From the NCBI GenBank assembly GCA_008692225.1, contig VICG01000013.1, positions 1,612,001-1,676,000 on the forward strand: 64,000 bases of DNA, written 5' to 3'. Shown here piece by piece: positions 11,626 to 26,150 of this stretch (position 1 is its first letter; every line of letters starts with the position of its first letter). Under the pieces are notes generated by a model that searched no databases, was not told the origin of the DNA, and worked only from the letters and a program-made list of their open reading frames with translations. The translations under genes and the position numbers were made by a program. This DNA comes from Monilinia fructicola (taxonomy: Eukaryota > Ascomycota > Leotiomycetes > Helotiales > Sclerotiniaceae).

Positions 11626-13253
11626 TTCATTTTTATAATTAATATTTCAAAAACATTTTCTTCTATTTTTTTAAATCAATATTTTTTATAAATATAAATA
11701 AATTACTTTTCAGGTTTAATTACAATTTATAAGGATTTAAAAGCAAAAATATATAAAGCAATCTTGAATTTAATAATATTTTTTTTGAATTTCAATTTTT
11801 ATAGTTTTTATACTATAGTTATATTTATTATATTTATCAAAATCTATTAAATTTATAACTTTCTTTTTAATCCTGAGTACAAATATCTATGTTTTGATTA
11901 AATATAAACTTCAAATCCTTTTCCATTATTTAAAGCTTTTTTAAGCAAATTAATAATTTTATTTTAACTTTAATTTTCTTTATTACATTTACTGTTATTA
12001 GTTGAACAATTATACTAAATAATCTTTTAATTTATAACCTTTTATTCATTTAAAAAGATATCAAAATCACCAAAGAAATAATAAAAGTTATTTTATTTAA
12101 TATTCTAATTATTTAATATAATTATACAATCATTAATATACTACTCATTTTATTTTAAAATCTAATAAAAGAAATTCTATAAATAGATATTAACTTTGTT
12201 TTTAAAAAAATTATTATCTAAATATAATATAAATTAATTGATATTAAATCTTTTAAATATAATATCAATCCTAAGATTATGAAAATAATATAAATTATTT
12301 TATTTGTTAAATTTATTAAAATATTCAAATTATTTAATATTAATAATTTATTAAAGGTACTAGTAATTGTAAAAAAGATTATTATTAATTATTATAACCC
12401 AAACTATTAAAGTTACTACAATTTAGCTAAATGCATTTATTATACTAAATATATATACTGTAATATATGAATAAACCGATTTCAAAGATTTTTTAGTATT
12501 AATCATACTAACTTATTATAATATCATACTAATTATTACAAATCTTTTATTGCAAATTAAAATTCATTACTTTATTATTCTTAAATAAATAAATAAAAAG
12601 TATATCAAATCCATTGAAAAGAAATTTAATTAAGTTTATAAATATAATAAAATTATTTTTAAAACAATTAATATATTTACTTTTATTTTGAAAATTTTAA
12701 AAACTATTTTAATTATATAAAATAAAATTATAATTAGTTTTAAATGTAAATATAATTCTATTATAATAATATATAAAACAGTAGTTTAATTCCTAAAATA
12801 CTTATGATTAAACCTTTTAAAGCTAAAAATATCATATAAAAAAATTTATTCAATTATTATATTAAATAATTATGAAATTATAATTACTATAAAAACCTTA
12901 AGCTTAAATTCAGTATTTTTATAAAAAAAAGCTAGTAAATCAATTATCTTTACTTCTCTTTTCTATTAAAACAATATAAATAAAATTATAGCTTTTATTG
13001 TTCTCAATAAACTTAATCTTAAGATTTACAAATCAATTAAATTAATATCAATAAAAAAAGTTTTGTTTATATAATTTTTCTCATAATATTATATATACAA
13101 AAAATCGATATTATATATATTCAAAAGCTTTAAATCTATATTAATATATCTACTTAAAACTATTTAAAATAAAATTATTATATTTTGATTAATTTCTAAA
13201 ATTTTTTAATCTTTAAAAAATATCAAAAACTTTTAACTTTAGATTATAATCTA

Positions 13254-13944
13254 CTTTTTGGCTCTTTTAATAATGTTTAAGATCATGTTAAAATATTCTT
13301 GATTTAAATTAAGAACGTTTTAAAATAGCTTTAAATAATTTAATATAATTCAAAATAGCTTAAAATAGGTTAAAATAGCTTAAATCATAGTTAAAACCTA
13401 TTTGAATCAGTATTAACACTATTTTAAGCTAATCTTAAAATGGTATTAAATCGGCATTGTTGCAATAACTCACTAACCGTTTTGAAACAATATTAAGATA
13501 GCTTAAAAGATAAAGCTTGAAAAGTGGATTTTCCCTATTTTTTTTTTAAAAAAAGTGGAAAAAAATTATTATTATTCTTATCATTTTTATTTTTTTGATT
13601 GTAAATAGATCATTTTAACCATTTGGTTAAATAACCAATAATAATTTGATAACTACTTATTTTCCAAATTCTTATATATTATTATAATCAATTGAATTAT
13701 GATTTTAATATAATATTAATATAATCTTAATATGGTTTTAACATAATCTTTAATTATTAAATCATCTTAAACTATTTTAAGATATTTTAAAATATATTAA
13801 TATATTTTATCGATTTCAGCTATTTTAAGATTAGCTTAAATTAGCTTAAATTACCTTAATATAATCTTAAAATACTAAAATATATTAAAACCATTTTGAG
13901 ACCGTTTGAATATAGTATTAAATATATTCAGTTGCGTCACTAAG
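13254..13944 (-). mobile_element. Family A element A7 (691 bp, inverted) inside L2
   Basis: The copy runs from CTTTTTGGCTCTTTTAATAATG to TTGCGTCACTAAG. The flanks are AATC-TA and TA-TATTCG. The empty site AATCTATATTCG is seen at about 31,610-31,620 in LINE copy L5, so the TA duplication is shown directly by comparison. Confidence 0.85.
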
Positions 13945-15736
13945 TATATTCGAAAAAGCATTGAATTATATATTCAATAAAGATAATTGATATATAATAA
14001 AATCTACTTTAGATTAATATTAATTAAATTATTATTTTTAACATTAATAAATAATTTTTAATACTTAAAATAATAAATGATATTATTTATTTTTCTTTAT
14101 TTTTGAAATACTTTATAGAAAGGGATTTTAAAACGTTTAATATAATTTATTTAAATTTAGTATTTTATTTATTTATTGAAAAAAAAAATTATTTAATAAA
14201 TATTGAATAATGAAATAGATTTTATAAAATAGATTTTATTAACATTTTAAAGGAATTTATTCATTCTATTAAATATATCCTAAATCTTACATTCTTTAAT
14301 ATTCCCTTTGTAATTATTAATACCTAGTATCTATAAAAAGCTATATATAGAATTAAATCATAAAATTTAGATTGTAATTTTATTTAGTTAAAATATCTAT
14401 ATATTTAATTAATATTATTTTCAAATTATTAAAAATAATTTAGAAAAGTTTTTAAACTTTATATATATTGGTATTATTAAATTCTTAAATTTAAATAACC
14501 TTTAACCTTAAAATAATACTAGTATAGAAGATTTTATTATCTAATTAATGATTTTTCATTTTATTATATATATAATTAGTAAATTAGATAAAAACAAAAA
14601 ATACTTTATTTTATAATATATCCCAAAATATAAAATAATATATTAAATTTATATTACAATCAAATATATAATTAAGACTTAATTACTTTTCGAAACTGAA
14701 TAATTTTATAATATAATTTGTAAAACTAAAAAGGATTATTAAAAGAATATAATTAACAAAATTAAAAATAATAAACATTTATATTAGATTATCAATCAAT
14801 ATAAATTAAAATATAATCTTAAAGCTTTTTTTTCAATAATTAATAAAGTTATAATCAAGAATACAATAACTAAAGCTAAAATATTACCGTTTAAATTTTT
14901 AAATAAATTTAATACAATTAATAATTTAGATTATAATTCGTTAATAAATTAATAAGGTTTTAATATATTCTTATAATTCACTTTAATATCTTTAAAAAAA
15001 GTTAAAAAAAAATATTATTAGCGTTTTTAGTACTTTACTAAAAATTAATTAAATTATAATTTGATTATTTCAAATTAATTAAAATTCAATTAAATATATA
15101 CTTTATAATTTGTATAACGAATATTTTAATTTCAAATTTTTCTTATAAATATAAAAATTAACCGAAATAATTATATTCTCTAAAATTAATAAAACTATTA
15201 AAACTTTAATCCGCTTTTAATACTCTATTACAATTATTTTTATATATTTCCAAAAGTTTAAAATAGATTATTATTAAATATTTAATCTAGATTATTTTTA
15301 CATTAAAGATTCTTAGCTTATAATATAATAAGATTCTTTCTAAAGATTTGCTATAGATTTAGTAATTAATTTTATATACAATATAAAAATAATTATAATA
15401 TAAAGCTTAAAAGTTACAATAATTATATTAAACATTTAAATACCTTTTAATATATTATTTAAAAAGCGCTTATTAGCCTGAATAATAATATAATACTAGT
15501 TTTTAATATTTTTAAAGTTAATTAATTTATTTTTAATGAATAAATATGAAAAAAAGCATTTAAAAAACTTAAATATATTAAGCTATTAAATTGTTTATAA
15601 TATTCCCCAAAGTTTACTATTGTTTTTTATACTATATATATTATATTTAATTGAATTATTATTTTAAAATATTGTTTATAAATTTAGATATACAAATAAT
15701 ATATATCTATTTATAGCTTTAATATTATTAATTATT

Positions 15737-15898
15737 TGTCACGATCACATACTAGAGCGAATCAATAGAGGTCAGTTAACTAGAATAAGAAAGCTAAGGA
15801 GGGAAGAGATCTCTAGGGAACCTAGAGATCTCTTATATGTACAGTATCGCTTAGCGTGATGAGATATCACGTGCCTAAGGCACGTGATATTCGTCACA
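15737..15898 (+). mobile_element. Solo LTR 1 (162 bp) with perfect 5-bp TSD
   Basis: The element begins TGTCACGATCACATAC and ends GATATTCGTCACA, the TG...CA ends of a retrotransposon LTR. TTATT flanks it on both sides (15,732-15,736 and 15,899-15,903). It carries two strong hairpins: AGAGATCTCTAGG with CCTAGAGATCTCT, and ATATCACGTGCC with GGCACGTGATAT around a TAA loop. It is GC-normal in AT-rich DNA and differs at only about six positions from the copy at 26,150. No internal retrotransposon region was seen in the window. Confidence 0.85.
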
Positions 15899-16288
15899 TT
15901 ATTAATGTTTATATTTTCTTTTAGAAAATCAAAAATATTATATATTAGAATATTTACAATAGAATTACTTTGATTTTAAAGAAATTAAAGGTAATTTATT
16001 TGATTAAAAAATAAGGTTTCTAAATATTATTATATAGATAAATAACAAATCTATTATTAACTTTATTATAATAATATTAAAAAGAATGAATTATTTATTT
16101 TATATTAATTTAAAGTATATTCCAATTTAAAAATGATTTTTGAAAAATATATAAAGGAATAGATTATATAAGCCTATTTTATTTAACATTATATTAAAAG
16201 TTTCATTTAAATAATAAATAATTTATTGGTTTTAATATTTAAAAAAGTTATTATTACTTATATTATTCTTTCCCTAATTTATAATATA

Positions 16289-17124
16289 AGTCGCCTACCC
16301 TACTTTTCGTCATCCTTTTTATTTGGCCAGCATTTTATACCAAAAACAGCTATTTTAACGTATTTATAAATTTACGAAAAATAAATATATACTTTTTACA
16401 TTTTAATTAAAGCTTTTATATATAATTATTAATAAATTTTGAAAATCTTCAATTTTTGCAAATTTTTATTAAGAGTTATAAAAGATAATAGAAAATTAAA
16501 ATTCTAATTTTCGATTTGTATATAAATCCTATATAAAATCAAAATCTTTAAAAAAAGTTATATTTATTTAATAAAAATAGCTAAAAATAATCTAAAAAAT
16601 TTCCAAGATTTTTAAAGTTAATTTAAATTAAATATATTATTTTAATAATATACTATTATTTATAATAAATGTTTAATATAGATTCTTAGATTTTAATAAT
16701 AAAATTTTAAGTAAGAAATTTCTAATTTTAATTTATTCAATAGTTTTAAATTATTATATATATTTTAAAAAGCTTATTTACTATATATTAATTAATAGAT
16801 TCTATAAAAATTTATAGATTATTCTTAATTATATTTGTTTAGAAATTATAAATATTTATTTCAAAGTTTCAATTTTGTATATGATTTTTATACAAATCTA
16901 AAACCGAAAATTCTAATTTTTTATAATTTTTTATTCCTCTTTTAAAAAAAATCGCAAAAATTTAAGATTTTTAAAATTTATTAATAATTATGTATAGAAG
17001 CTTTAATTAAAATCTAAAAAATATATATTTATTTTTTGTAGAGTTATAAATACGTTAAAATGGCCGTTTTTGGTGTGAAATGTTGGCTTAATGGAGGGGG
17101 TGGCGAGAAGTAGGGTAGGCGACT
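16289..17124. mobile_element. Family B element B1 (836 bp, TIRs, TA target)
   Basis: The left end reads AGTCGCCTACCCTACTTTTC, then GGCCAGCATTTTATACCA and an AACGTATT stretch. The right end is its inverse, finishing GTAGGGTAGGCGACT. TA lies on both sides (16,287-16,288 and 17,125-17,126). The inverted repeats are well over 100 bp with mismatches and the interior is AT-rich without coding capacity. It interrupts LINE L2. Confidence 0.8.
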
Positions 17125-17739
17125 TATTTAACATTATAAAAGGTTTAATTTTTTATATATTTAAATTAATATTAAATATTAAAAAAAAAAATCAAATAAA
17201 TATAAAAAAAAAAAAAGTATAATAAAAAAATAGTAAAAGATAATTAAAAATATATATAATGTTCAAAGCAAAATAAAAATATTAATAAAAAGTATTTTTA
17301 AAATATTATTATATAATAATAATTATTTTATGAAAGATTATTAGATTTAGAAATAAATAAATACAAATATTAATATAATATATATATTTAAAAAAAAAAT
17401 ACTTAAAAATAATAATAAAAAATATTAAAAAGATTTTAAATAATAAAGTATTATAAAAATAAAAGTTAAAAAAATAAAAGTTAAAAAAATGAAAAAGTAT
17501 ATAAATTAAAAGAATAAAAGATTAAATAAAGATATATAATTAGATCTAATAAAAATCAATTATAAAAATAATTTTAATTATTATAAAGTATTAATTTGTT
17601 ATAAAAACTATTATAAAAAGTTATTAAAAGCTACTTTTAAAAAAATATAAAAAAGATATAAAAGTATATTAAAATATTTATTATATATATTATAATTATA
17701 AAAGTAACATTTTTTATATTTATTATAATGATTTATTTA
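17125..17739. other. A-rich stretch, origin not recognised
   Basis: This is a strongly A-rich, strand-asymmetric segment lying between B1 and an E fragment inside LINE L2. I could not align it with the LINE copies, and it holds no gene. Confidence 0.4.
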
Positions 17740-17936
17740 ATATAAAATATAAAATTAATTTATTAATATAGATTTTATTATAAATTTTTTTAGATTCTAT
17801 AATTTTTTAAATAGATTCTAAATTAGATTTTATTTAAAAAGGCTAGAATTTATATAGTATTATAATAAAATCACTTTGATTTTTATAATATGAAAGTAAT
17901 TTTTTTGATTTTTTATAGTATGAGAGTAATTTGTCG
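17740..17936. mobile_element. Element E3, terminal fragment of E
   Basis: It matches the right 200 bases of E1, including the AGATTCTAAATTAGATTTTA segment and the terminal TATGAGAGTAATTTGTCG. The left part of the element was not found. LINE L2 resumes at about 17,938. Confidence 0.55.
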
Positions 17937-19052
17937 TTTTACAAAAGCTATAACAAAAAAAATTAAGTTTTGGTTTATATTACAAATTTAAATAATGAAT
18001 ATATTATACCCCTTAATTTATTAAATTTTAATATTAATAATTGTTAGAAATTACAAAGCAAGCTTATAATAAATACTTAAAATCAAAATCTAATAATTAA
18101 TATTTAATATATATATCTCTAATAGTTTTTAAACTAATTTTTTAACCGCTATATTTTATATAAAACTACTAAATAAATTTAATGAAAAAAATTAATAAAG
18201 AAATTACAATTATAATCTTTAAAATTTAATAAAATACATTTTTTTCAATTAATATTATTATATTCTTCAATGACTTAAAATAATATTTTAATAGTTATAA
18301 ATATATAAAATACAACTATATAATCTATTAAAACAATATATAAATAAATTCTAAATATAAATCAATTAATTTTATATTATACGTTTTCAATATAAAGATT
18401 ATAATATAAAGACTTAAAATTTTTTTTAATATATAATAAAAATGTTATTAAATATTAATTTATAGCGGTTATAACTATATATAGATATAAATAGCACTTT
18501 GGTAATATAATGCCTATAAACTAATATATTAAATTCTTCATAATAGACTTTTTACAAATATCAAAATATAATGTAAGTTTATTATATAAGTATTAAATAG
18601 TAATCATTAAGATATATAGAAATTAAAAACAATAAAATAATCAATTGTTTTACAAATAAAAAAACGATAAAACCTTTTTAGGATCTAGGTTTATTTTTAA
18701 TATTTATAATCAATAAAATAAGTATATTTTTTAGAAATCTTTATTTAATTATATAATAAACTTAATAGCTTAAATATAAAGCAAAACTGTTTTTGAATTA
18801 TCATTAATAGGAATTTTTATATAAAAATAGAATCTTTTTTAAAAATTAGACTTTCTTTGGATTTAATTCTATAAAATGTTAATTATCCGCTTTATATATA
18901 AGAATTTTATTTAATATTATTTCGAATTCAAATATTAAAAACTTAATCTAGAAAGTTTTTAATATATTTTAAATCTTTTTTATATTTAATATATTATTTA
19001 AAACTGTTTTAATACTTTAATAAATAGTTAATATAACCTCAAATTTCTTTTA

Positions 19053-22000
19053 GTAGTAGTAGTAGTAGTAGTATTTATTTTTATCCGTCGGATAAGCTGA
19101 AGACCTCCCTAAAACCTTTTTAGGGGTATAGGGATGTATTAAACTATAAAATTAAACTAAAAATAACTATAAAAAACGTTTTATATATAAAAAGTATAAT
19201 ATTTAGTTTATTACTTTTCTTTTATTTCGTTTAGAATGAGGGTATAGTATTGATGGTATTTAATTATTGGTGAGCTGTAATATAAAATCTAAAGTTTATA
19301 AGTATAAATTTTAAAGCAAATGTAGAAAATACAAATAAAAAAAATTATAGAGTATAATAAAAAAAAAGAATATATAAATAAAAAATTTAAAGATTTAAGA
19401 ATTATTATAAAAAATGAAGTAAATATTAAAGTTTAGTAAAATGTTATTAAGGTTTATAAGGGTATTACTAAGGTTAAATCTGTATATATTAGGTAAAAGC
19501 TGTTATACATTAAATAATTATTAAAATTGGAATTTAGATTATTAATGTTAAAACCAAAATTATTAAGGTTGAAACCTTTGTATATTTAAAGCAAAATCCT
19601 ATGGTATAAAAAGAATAAAGCTAAAAGATTTAAATATATGTTAAAATAAAATTAGGATTATTAGAATTTAAAGGTTATTAAAAGTAAATGTTAAAGTAAA
19701 ATCCAGTAAGATTTAGAAAATTTGTAAATTTTATTAGTTTAAAGAAAAGTTAAGTTAAATATTTAAATCCTTTTTATAATATATTTAAAAAGATTTAAAG
19801 TTGTATCAATTATTTATTAAAATACTAAAATATTTTTGAATAGTATATTAAATGTAAAAGTGATTTAAATACATTATAGAAATATTTCAAATTAATATTT
19901 TTATACTTAAATTTGGAGTGGTATTAAATAAAATCCTTGTATATAAAATAGATAATTAATATTCTATAGAGTTAAATCTAAGGGAGATTTAGTTTTGGGG
20001 GGAATTCTATTTTGTATAAAAGTTTTTATTTAAAATAATTTAAAAAATAGTTTCGCTTTATATTTAAATTATTAAATTTATTATATAATTAAATAAAAAT
20101 CTTTAAGAAGTATATCTACTTTATTAATTATAGGTATTAAGGATAGATTTAAATTCCAAATAGGTTTTAATACTCTTTTATTTATAAAATAATTTATTAT
20201 TTTGTTTCTTTTAATTCTTATGTATTTTGATAACTATTTAATGCTAATATTATAGACCTGTATTATATTCTAATATTTGTAGAAAGTTTATTATAAAAAA
20301 TCCAATATGTTAACTTATAAATATTATATTATTAAAGTATTATTTATATATAATTAAAGCTACTATAAATTAATATTTAATAATATTCTTATTATATATT
20401 AAAATCCCTTTTAAATCTTTATAATTTTTGTATTAAAAACATGTAATATAAAGTTAATTAATTCATATCTAAAATTTATTTTATATATTGTTTTGGTAGA
20501 TTATATAAACTATATTCTATATGTTTATGATTTTCAATATACTACTTTAAGCTATTTAAAAATATAATAATATTGATTAAAAAAAATGAATTTTATTAGG
20601 TTTTAAAGATTATTATAATAGTTTTTTTATTAATTTTTTTTATTAAATCTATTTAATAGTTTTATATGAAATATAGTAATTAAAGAGTTAGCTTAAGGAT
20701 TATTAGAAATATGTATGTTAAACGTTAAATCTTAATTTTAAGTATTTATTGTAAGTTTATTTTGCAATTTTTAACAATTATTAATATTAAGATTTGGTGA
20801 ATTAATAAGTGTAATATATCAATTATTTATATTTATAATATAAAACAAAACTTAGCTTTTTTAAGTATAACTTTTGTAAAAAATAATCTAGTATTATAAA
20901 AAAGGATAATATTAAAAATAGTTTTTTAAATTAATAAAACTTTATAGAGTGTTAAGGTAAATGCTTTATTAAACAAATTTATATACTATCTAAGTTGTAT
21001 GCTAATGATTAGGTTTTAATTAAATTGAAAAAGTTTGGGGGATTTTATATATTCTGTATATTAAGCTTTTGTATTATAAATTAGGGAAGGGATAATGTAA
21101 ATAATAATAGCTTTTCTAAATATTGAGATTAATGAATCATTTATTATTTTTGTTAAATTCCTAATATAATATAAAATGAAATAGGCTTGTGTAATTTATT
21201 CTTTTATATATTTTTGAAAGGTTATTTTTTTATTAAATTATACTTTAAATTAATATAAAACAGATTATTTGCTTTTTTTTAATATTATTTATAATAGAAT
21301 TAATAGTAAATTTATTATTTATTTTGTATAATAATATTTAAATGCTTTATTTTCTAATAAAATAAATTATTTCTAACTTTTTTAAAGTAAAAATAATTTT
21401 GTTTTAAATGCCCTAATATATAATATTCTTGATTTTTTGAAAGAAAATATAAATATTAGTAATTAATAATATTAAGATTATAAATAGATATATATTATTT
21501 GTATATTTAAATTAATAAATGGTATTCTAGAATAATAATTTGGCTAAGTATAATATGTATAATATAAGGGATAGTGATAAGTTTTGGAAAATGCTATAGG
21601 TAATTTGGTAATTTGGAATAATTAAATTCTTTAGGTATACTTTTATATATTTATTTATTAAGAATAAGTCGATTAGTTTTAGGAATACTAAAGATTAGTT
21701 TTATATTGTTATTTGGGCTAATAAATGTTTTTTAAGAAGTATATTAAAGGCCTTTTAAATATCCAATATAATTATTATAATTTTTAAATCTTATATTATA
21801 ATCGCTTTTATATCGTGTATAAAATTAATTATTAGATTTATAGTAAATCTTTTAGGAAAGATTTTACTATATTATAAACTAAAAATTCCTAATGTAAAAA
21901 CAATTTAAATTAAATGTTTAATAATAATTTATTTAAAACTTTTGGAGATATATAAAATAAATATAATAGAACATTAGGAATGAATAAAGGTTTTATTAAC

Positions 22001-25000
22001 TTTATTAATTTTGGGAAGTATAATTATTTTTGATTAATTTTCACATTTATAAAAAAATTTGAGATTGAAATATTTATTGTATAAATTATAAAGTATATGT
22101 TTAACTAAACTTTAATAAACTTTAAATAATTGAATTATAATTTAATTAATTTTTAATAAAATATTAAAAACATTAATAATATTCTTTTTAATTTTTTTTA
22201 AAAACATTGAAATAGATTAAGGGAATATATTAAAACTTTATTAATTTATTAATAAATTATAATTTAAATTGTTAATTATATTAAATCTATTTAGAATTTT
22301 AAACTACAATGTTTTAGTTTTAACCATTGTATTTTTAATTATAATTTTATTAATTATTAAAGGGGGAGCCTTAAAATTATAGTTTAATTTATACTAATTA
22401 ATAATTTGATATAAATTTTTATTATTTTTAATTTTATTAATTATATTCTTTTAATAGTTTTTTTTGGTTTTACAAATTATATTATAAAATTTTTTGATTT
22501 TGGGGGATAATTAAATCTTGGTTATATATTTAATTATAAAGTAAACCTAGTACATTATCTTGTATTTTAGGGTTTATTATAGTATAAGGTATTTTATACT
22601 TTTATTTAGCTTATTAATTATATATATAGTAAAATCGAAGATAATAATAAGTTAGACGATAAAGGCTTTAATATTGTTTTGATTTTAAAGGTTATTTAAA
22701 TTCGAAAATTCAGTAATACTAATGTGTATAAGATTTAAGAACTTTTCCAAATTATTTTTAATAATTCTAAAATAGTATTAATTAAGTATATAGATACTTT
22801 AATCAGGTAAAATTGTAACTTAAGTTTTATAATTCAATCTTATGTATAAATTTTTATAAGTATTAATAATTGCAAAAAAAATGTTAAAAAAATATAAGAT
22901 TTAGAATGTATTCAATAAAATAGGTAAACTTTTTTGGGGTACTAATAAAATCTATTCCGTTATTTAATGTTTATTATACAATTTTTATTTTTTAATAAAT
23001 AAATAGGATATTAAATTTAAATATATTATATCAAATATTAAAATTCTTTTTTATAAAGTATTTAGAAGATGAAGAAAAATAAATAATATAATTAATTATT
23101 TTGGGTGTTATAAATTATCTATAAATATTGAGAATAGCGATAAAATTAATATTAATTTAAAGCAAATTTCTATTATATATTAATTATTTTTTATTATATT
23201 TATAATCTAACGTTTTTCTGAATATAAATTATAATCTAGAGACAAGAATTTTTAATATTTTTAAGGGTTAAGAGTTTCCAAAAATTAATTAAAACGTAAT
23301 AATTATATCCTAAATAATTTTAAATATATATATTAATATATATCCAAAGTTTTTAAATATATACAACATTTATTTTCTATATATGTAATATTATAAGAAA
23401 GGTTATATAAGCAAAATTTCTTTTGCTAATATTAATTTAATTAATCTATAAATTTTAAGGCTAAACCTATTAAAGATAATGGAAAATTATAATTCTATTT
23501 ATATTATTCTAATATAAAAAAGAAGCGAAAATAATTAATTTATTAATCTTTTTCTTTATAGAGGTATTAAATTTAAATTCTGGGGTTTTTTGTAGTAATT
23601 ATAGTCTTACAATTATTTAGTAGAATAATTGAATAAGTTTTTTTATATATAATATTTTTAACTTTAAAAAGCTTAATTATAAGTGTTTTAAAAACTAAAT
23701 TAACATTTTTATACATTATTATAATAAAACTATATTTATATTTAAAGTTAATTATAGTTTTATTTTATATAACTAAAATAACTTTTGAAGTTGTAGAAAC
23801 AAAAATAGAAATGTTAATTATCTTAAAAATAACTTTACTATATTTGCAAATTTAATTAAGCTTTTTTTTAATAAATTTAATATATTTTCTATTTATTTAT
23901 TTAAGAATAACAAAACAATTATTATAATCTATAATAAAGGGTTTGTAATAGTTGATATATTATAATGAATTAATATAATTAATACTAAAGGGTTTTTAAT
24001 ATTAATTTATTTATATATTGTAATGTGTATATTTAGCATAATAAATGTATTTAACTGAATTATAGTAGCCTTAATAGTTTAGATTATAATAATTAATAAT
24101 AATCTTCTTTATAATCACTTTTAATAAATTATTAATATTAAAAAATTTGAATATTTTGATAGGTTTAATAAATAAAATAATTTATATTATTTTATTAGTT
24201 TTAGAATTAATATTATATCTAAAAGATCTAATATTAATTAGCTTATATTACATTTAAATAATAACTTTTTTAAAGATAAAACTAATATTTGTTTGTGTAT
24301 AATTTTTTTTATTAAATTATAAAAATAAGATAGATATATTAATAATAGTATAATTGTATTAAATGATTAAAATATTAAATAAAATGATTTTTAATATTCT
24401 TTTAGTGATTTTAGTATTTTTCTAAGTGAATAAAAGGTTATAAATTAAAAGATTGTTTAATATGATTGCTTAGTTAATAGTAATAAATGTAATAAAGGAA
24501 ATCAAAATTAAGGTAAAACTATTAATTTACTTAAAAAAGCTTTGTTGAATTATAAAAGACTTTAAATGGTTAAAAAGAACTTAAAGCTTATATTTAGCTA
24601 AAATATATAAATATCTATAATTAAAATCGATAAAGAAATTGTAGATTTAGTAGACTTTGTAAATATAATTATAATATAAAAACTACAAAAGTTAAAGTTA
24701 AAAAGAATATTGTTAGATTTAGGGTTACCCTGTATATTTTTGTTTTTAAAACCCTATAAATTATAGTTAGACCCTGAAAGTAATTTTGCTATATCTATAA
24801 AAGATATTGATTTAAAAAGGTAAAAGAAGGTATTTTCAAAGTATTAATTGTAAAAACGAATAAGTGCGAAAATTACTATATCAATTTCTACAAATATCAA
24901 AGTGAAGAGAAAATTAATAATCTTTTAAAAAACTTTAAAAATAATCTTATGTTTTATAAATATATTATTATATATAATTATAAAAATATCAATCGCAAAT

Positions 25001-25417
25001 GTGAATTTTATAATAATGTTATGGAGTTGCTTTTGATTATATTTGAATATTGCGAAATAGTTGCTAATAGTATTTATAACGGAATTATTGGTAAATTGGC
25101 TATTGTTTAAATCAAAAAAAAAAAGGAGGCTAAGAATCCATTCTGAATCTCTCCTTATACAATCTCTTTATAATTTGCTGTGCAAAGATAAATAATAATT
25201 AAAGCTCTAATAGGCTTGTAAAGTTAAAAGCTAAGAGAGATCGTATAAGAATGTTTTTCTTATTTAATACAATTATTTTACTGTAAAAAATGATACAATT
25301 AATATTATAAAGTAATTAAGGTTACAAATAAGCTATATTTAAGGCAAAAGTATAAAGATACCGTTGTTTTGGATTATTGTGTAGGCTTGAGCAACTATAC
25401 TATGAAACTGCGAATGA
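19053..25417 (-). mobile_element. L3: apparently full-length minus-strand LINE (6.37 kb) inserted in L2
   Basis: The tail (TAC)n reads as TAG repeats from 19,053, and the 5' end is at 25,417. The 13-bp word CAAATTTCTTTTA flanks it (19,040-19,052 and 25,418-25,430), and L2 joins correctly across it. Its 3' half matches L1 (8,534-11,625) in the same orientation; its 5' half matches L2 (11,638-15,060) inverted. The length fits a Tad1-like LINE. All frames are destroyed. The + strand here is rich in G and T where the same-oriented L1 is rich in A and C. Confidence 0.8.
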
Positions 25418-26102
25418 CAAATTTCTTTTAATATATTATAAAAAAAAAAAAAAAGATTTAAATATTTTGATTTAATTTTTTTTTAAATTAATAAAGTTTA
25501 CGAACTTTCTAGAGTTTATTAGATTCTACTTTAATATATATTCTTAATAAAGCTTACTTTATTTCCAATAAATATTTAATTCTAATAGCTTTAATCTTAT
25601 TCTTTTTATACTATAAAATTCTGTTTTTAATATACAAAAGTTTTAGCTTTAATAATTTGGGTTCCAATTTTATTAATCCCTCAATATACAACAATTTATA
25701 CTTAATATATATATAAATTGAAGCTTAATAATATCTTTATAAACTTTAATATTTATTTCATTTTCTATAATAATCTTTAAATCTTTAGTCTTTTTATTTA
25801 CTAGTTTTTTTTTCTTTTATTATATTATTTTATAATTTCTTTTATCTACGTTTTTTCACATTTGCTTTAAAACTTTTACTTATAAAGTTTAGGCTTTACA
25901 ATATAACTTATCAATCATTAAATATTATTAATATTATACCCTTATTCTAAATAAAATAAATAAAAATAATAAACCAAATATTACACTTTTTATATACAAA
26001 ACGCTTTTTATAATTACATTTAAATTTAATTCTATAATTTAATATATTCTTATACCCCTAAAGAAGTTTTAAGAAGGCCTTTAGCTTATTTAACAAATAA
26101 AA

Positions 26103-26110
26103 ATAAATAT

Positions 26111-26150
<40 letters not shown>

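Noticed and set aside
15737..15898. Interpreting the small palindromic element as a MITE or SINE
   Set aside because: TG...CA ends with exact 5-bp duplications in both clean copies fit a solo LTR better; there is no A-tail and no long inverted repeat at the ends.
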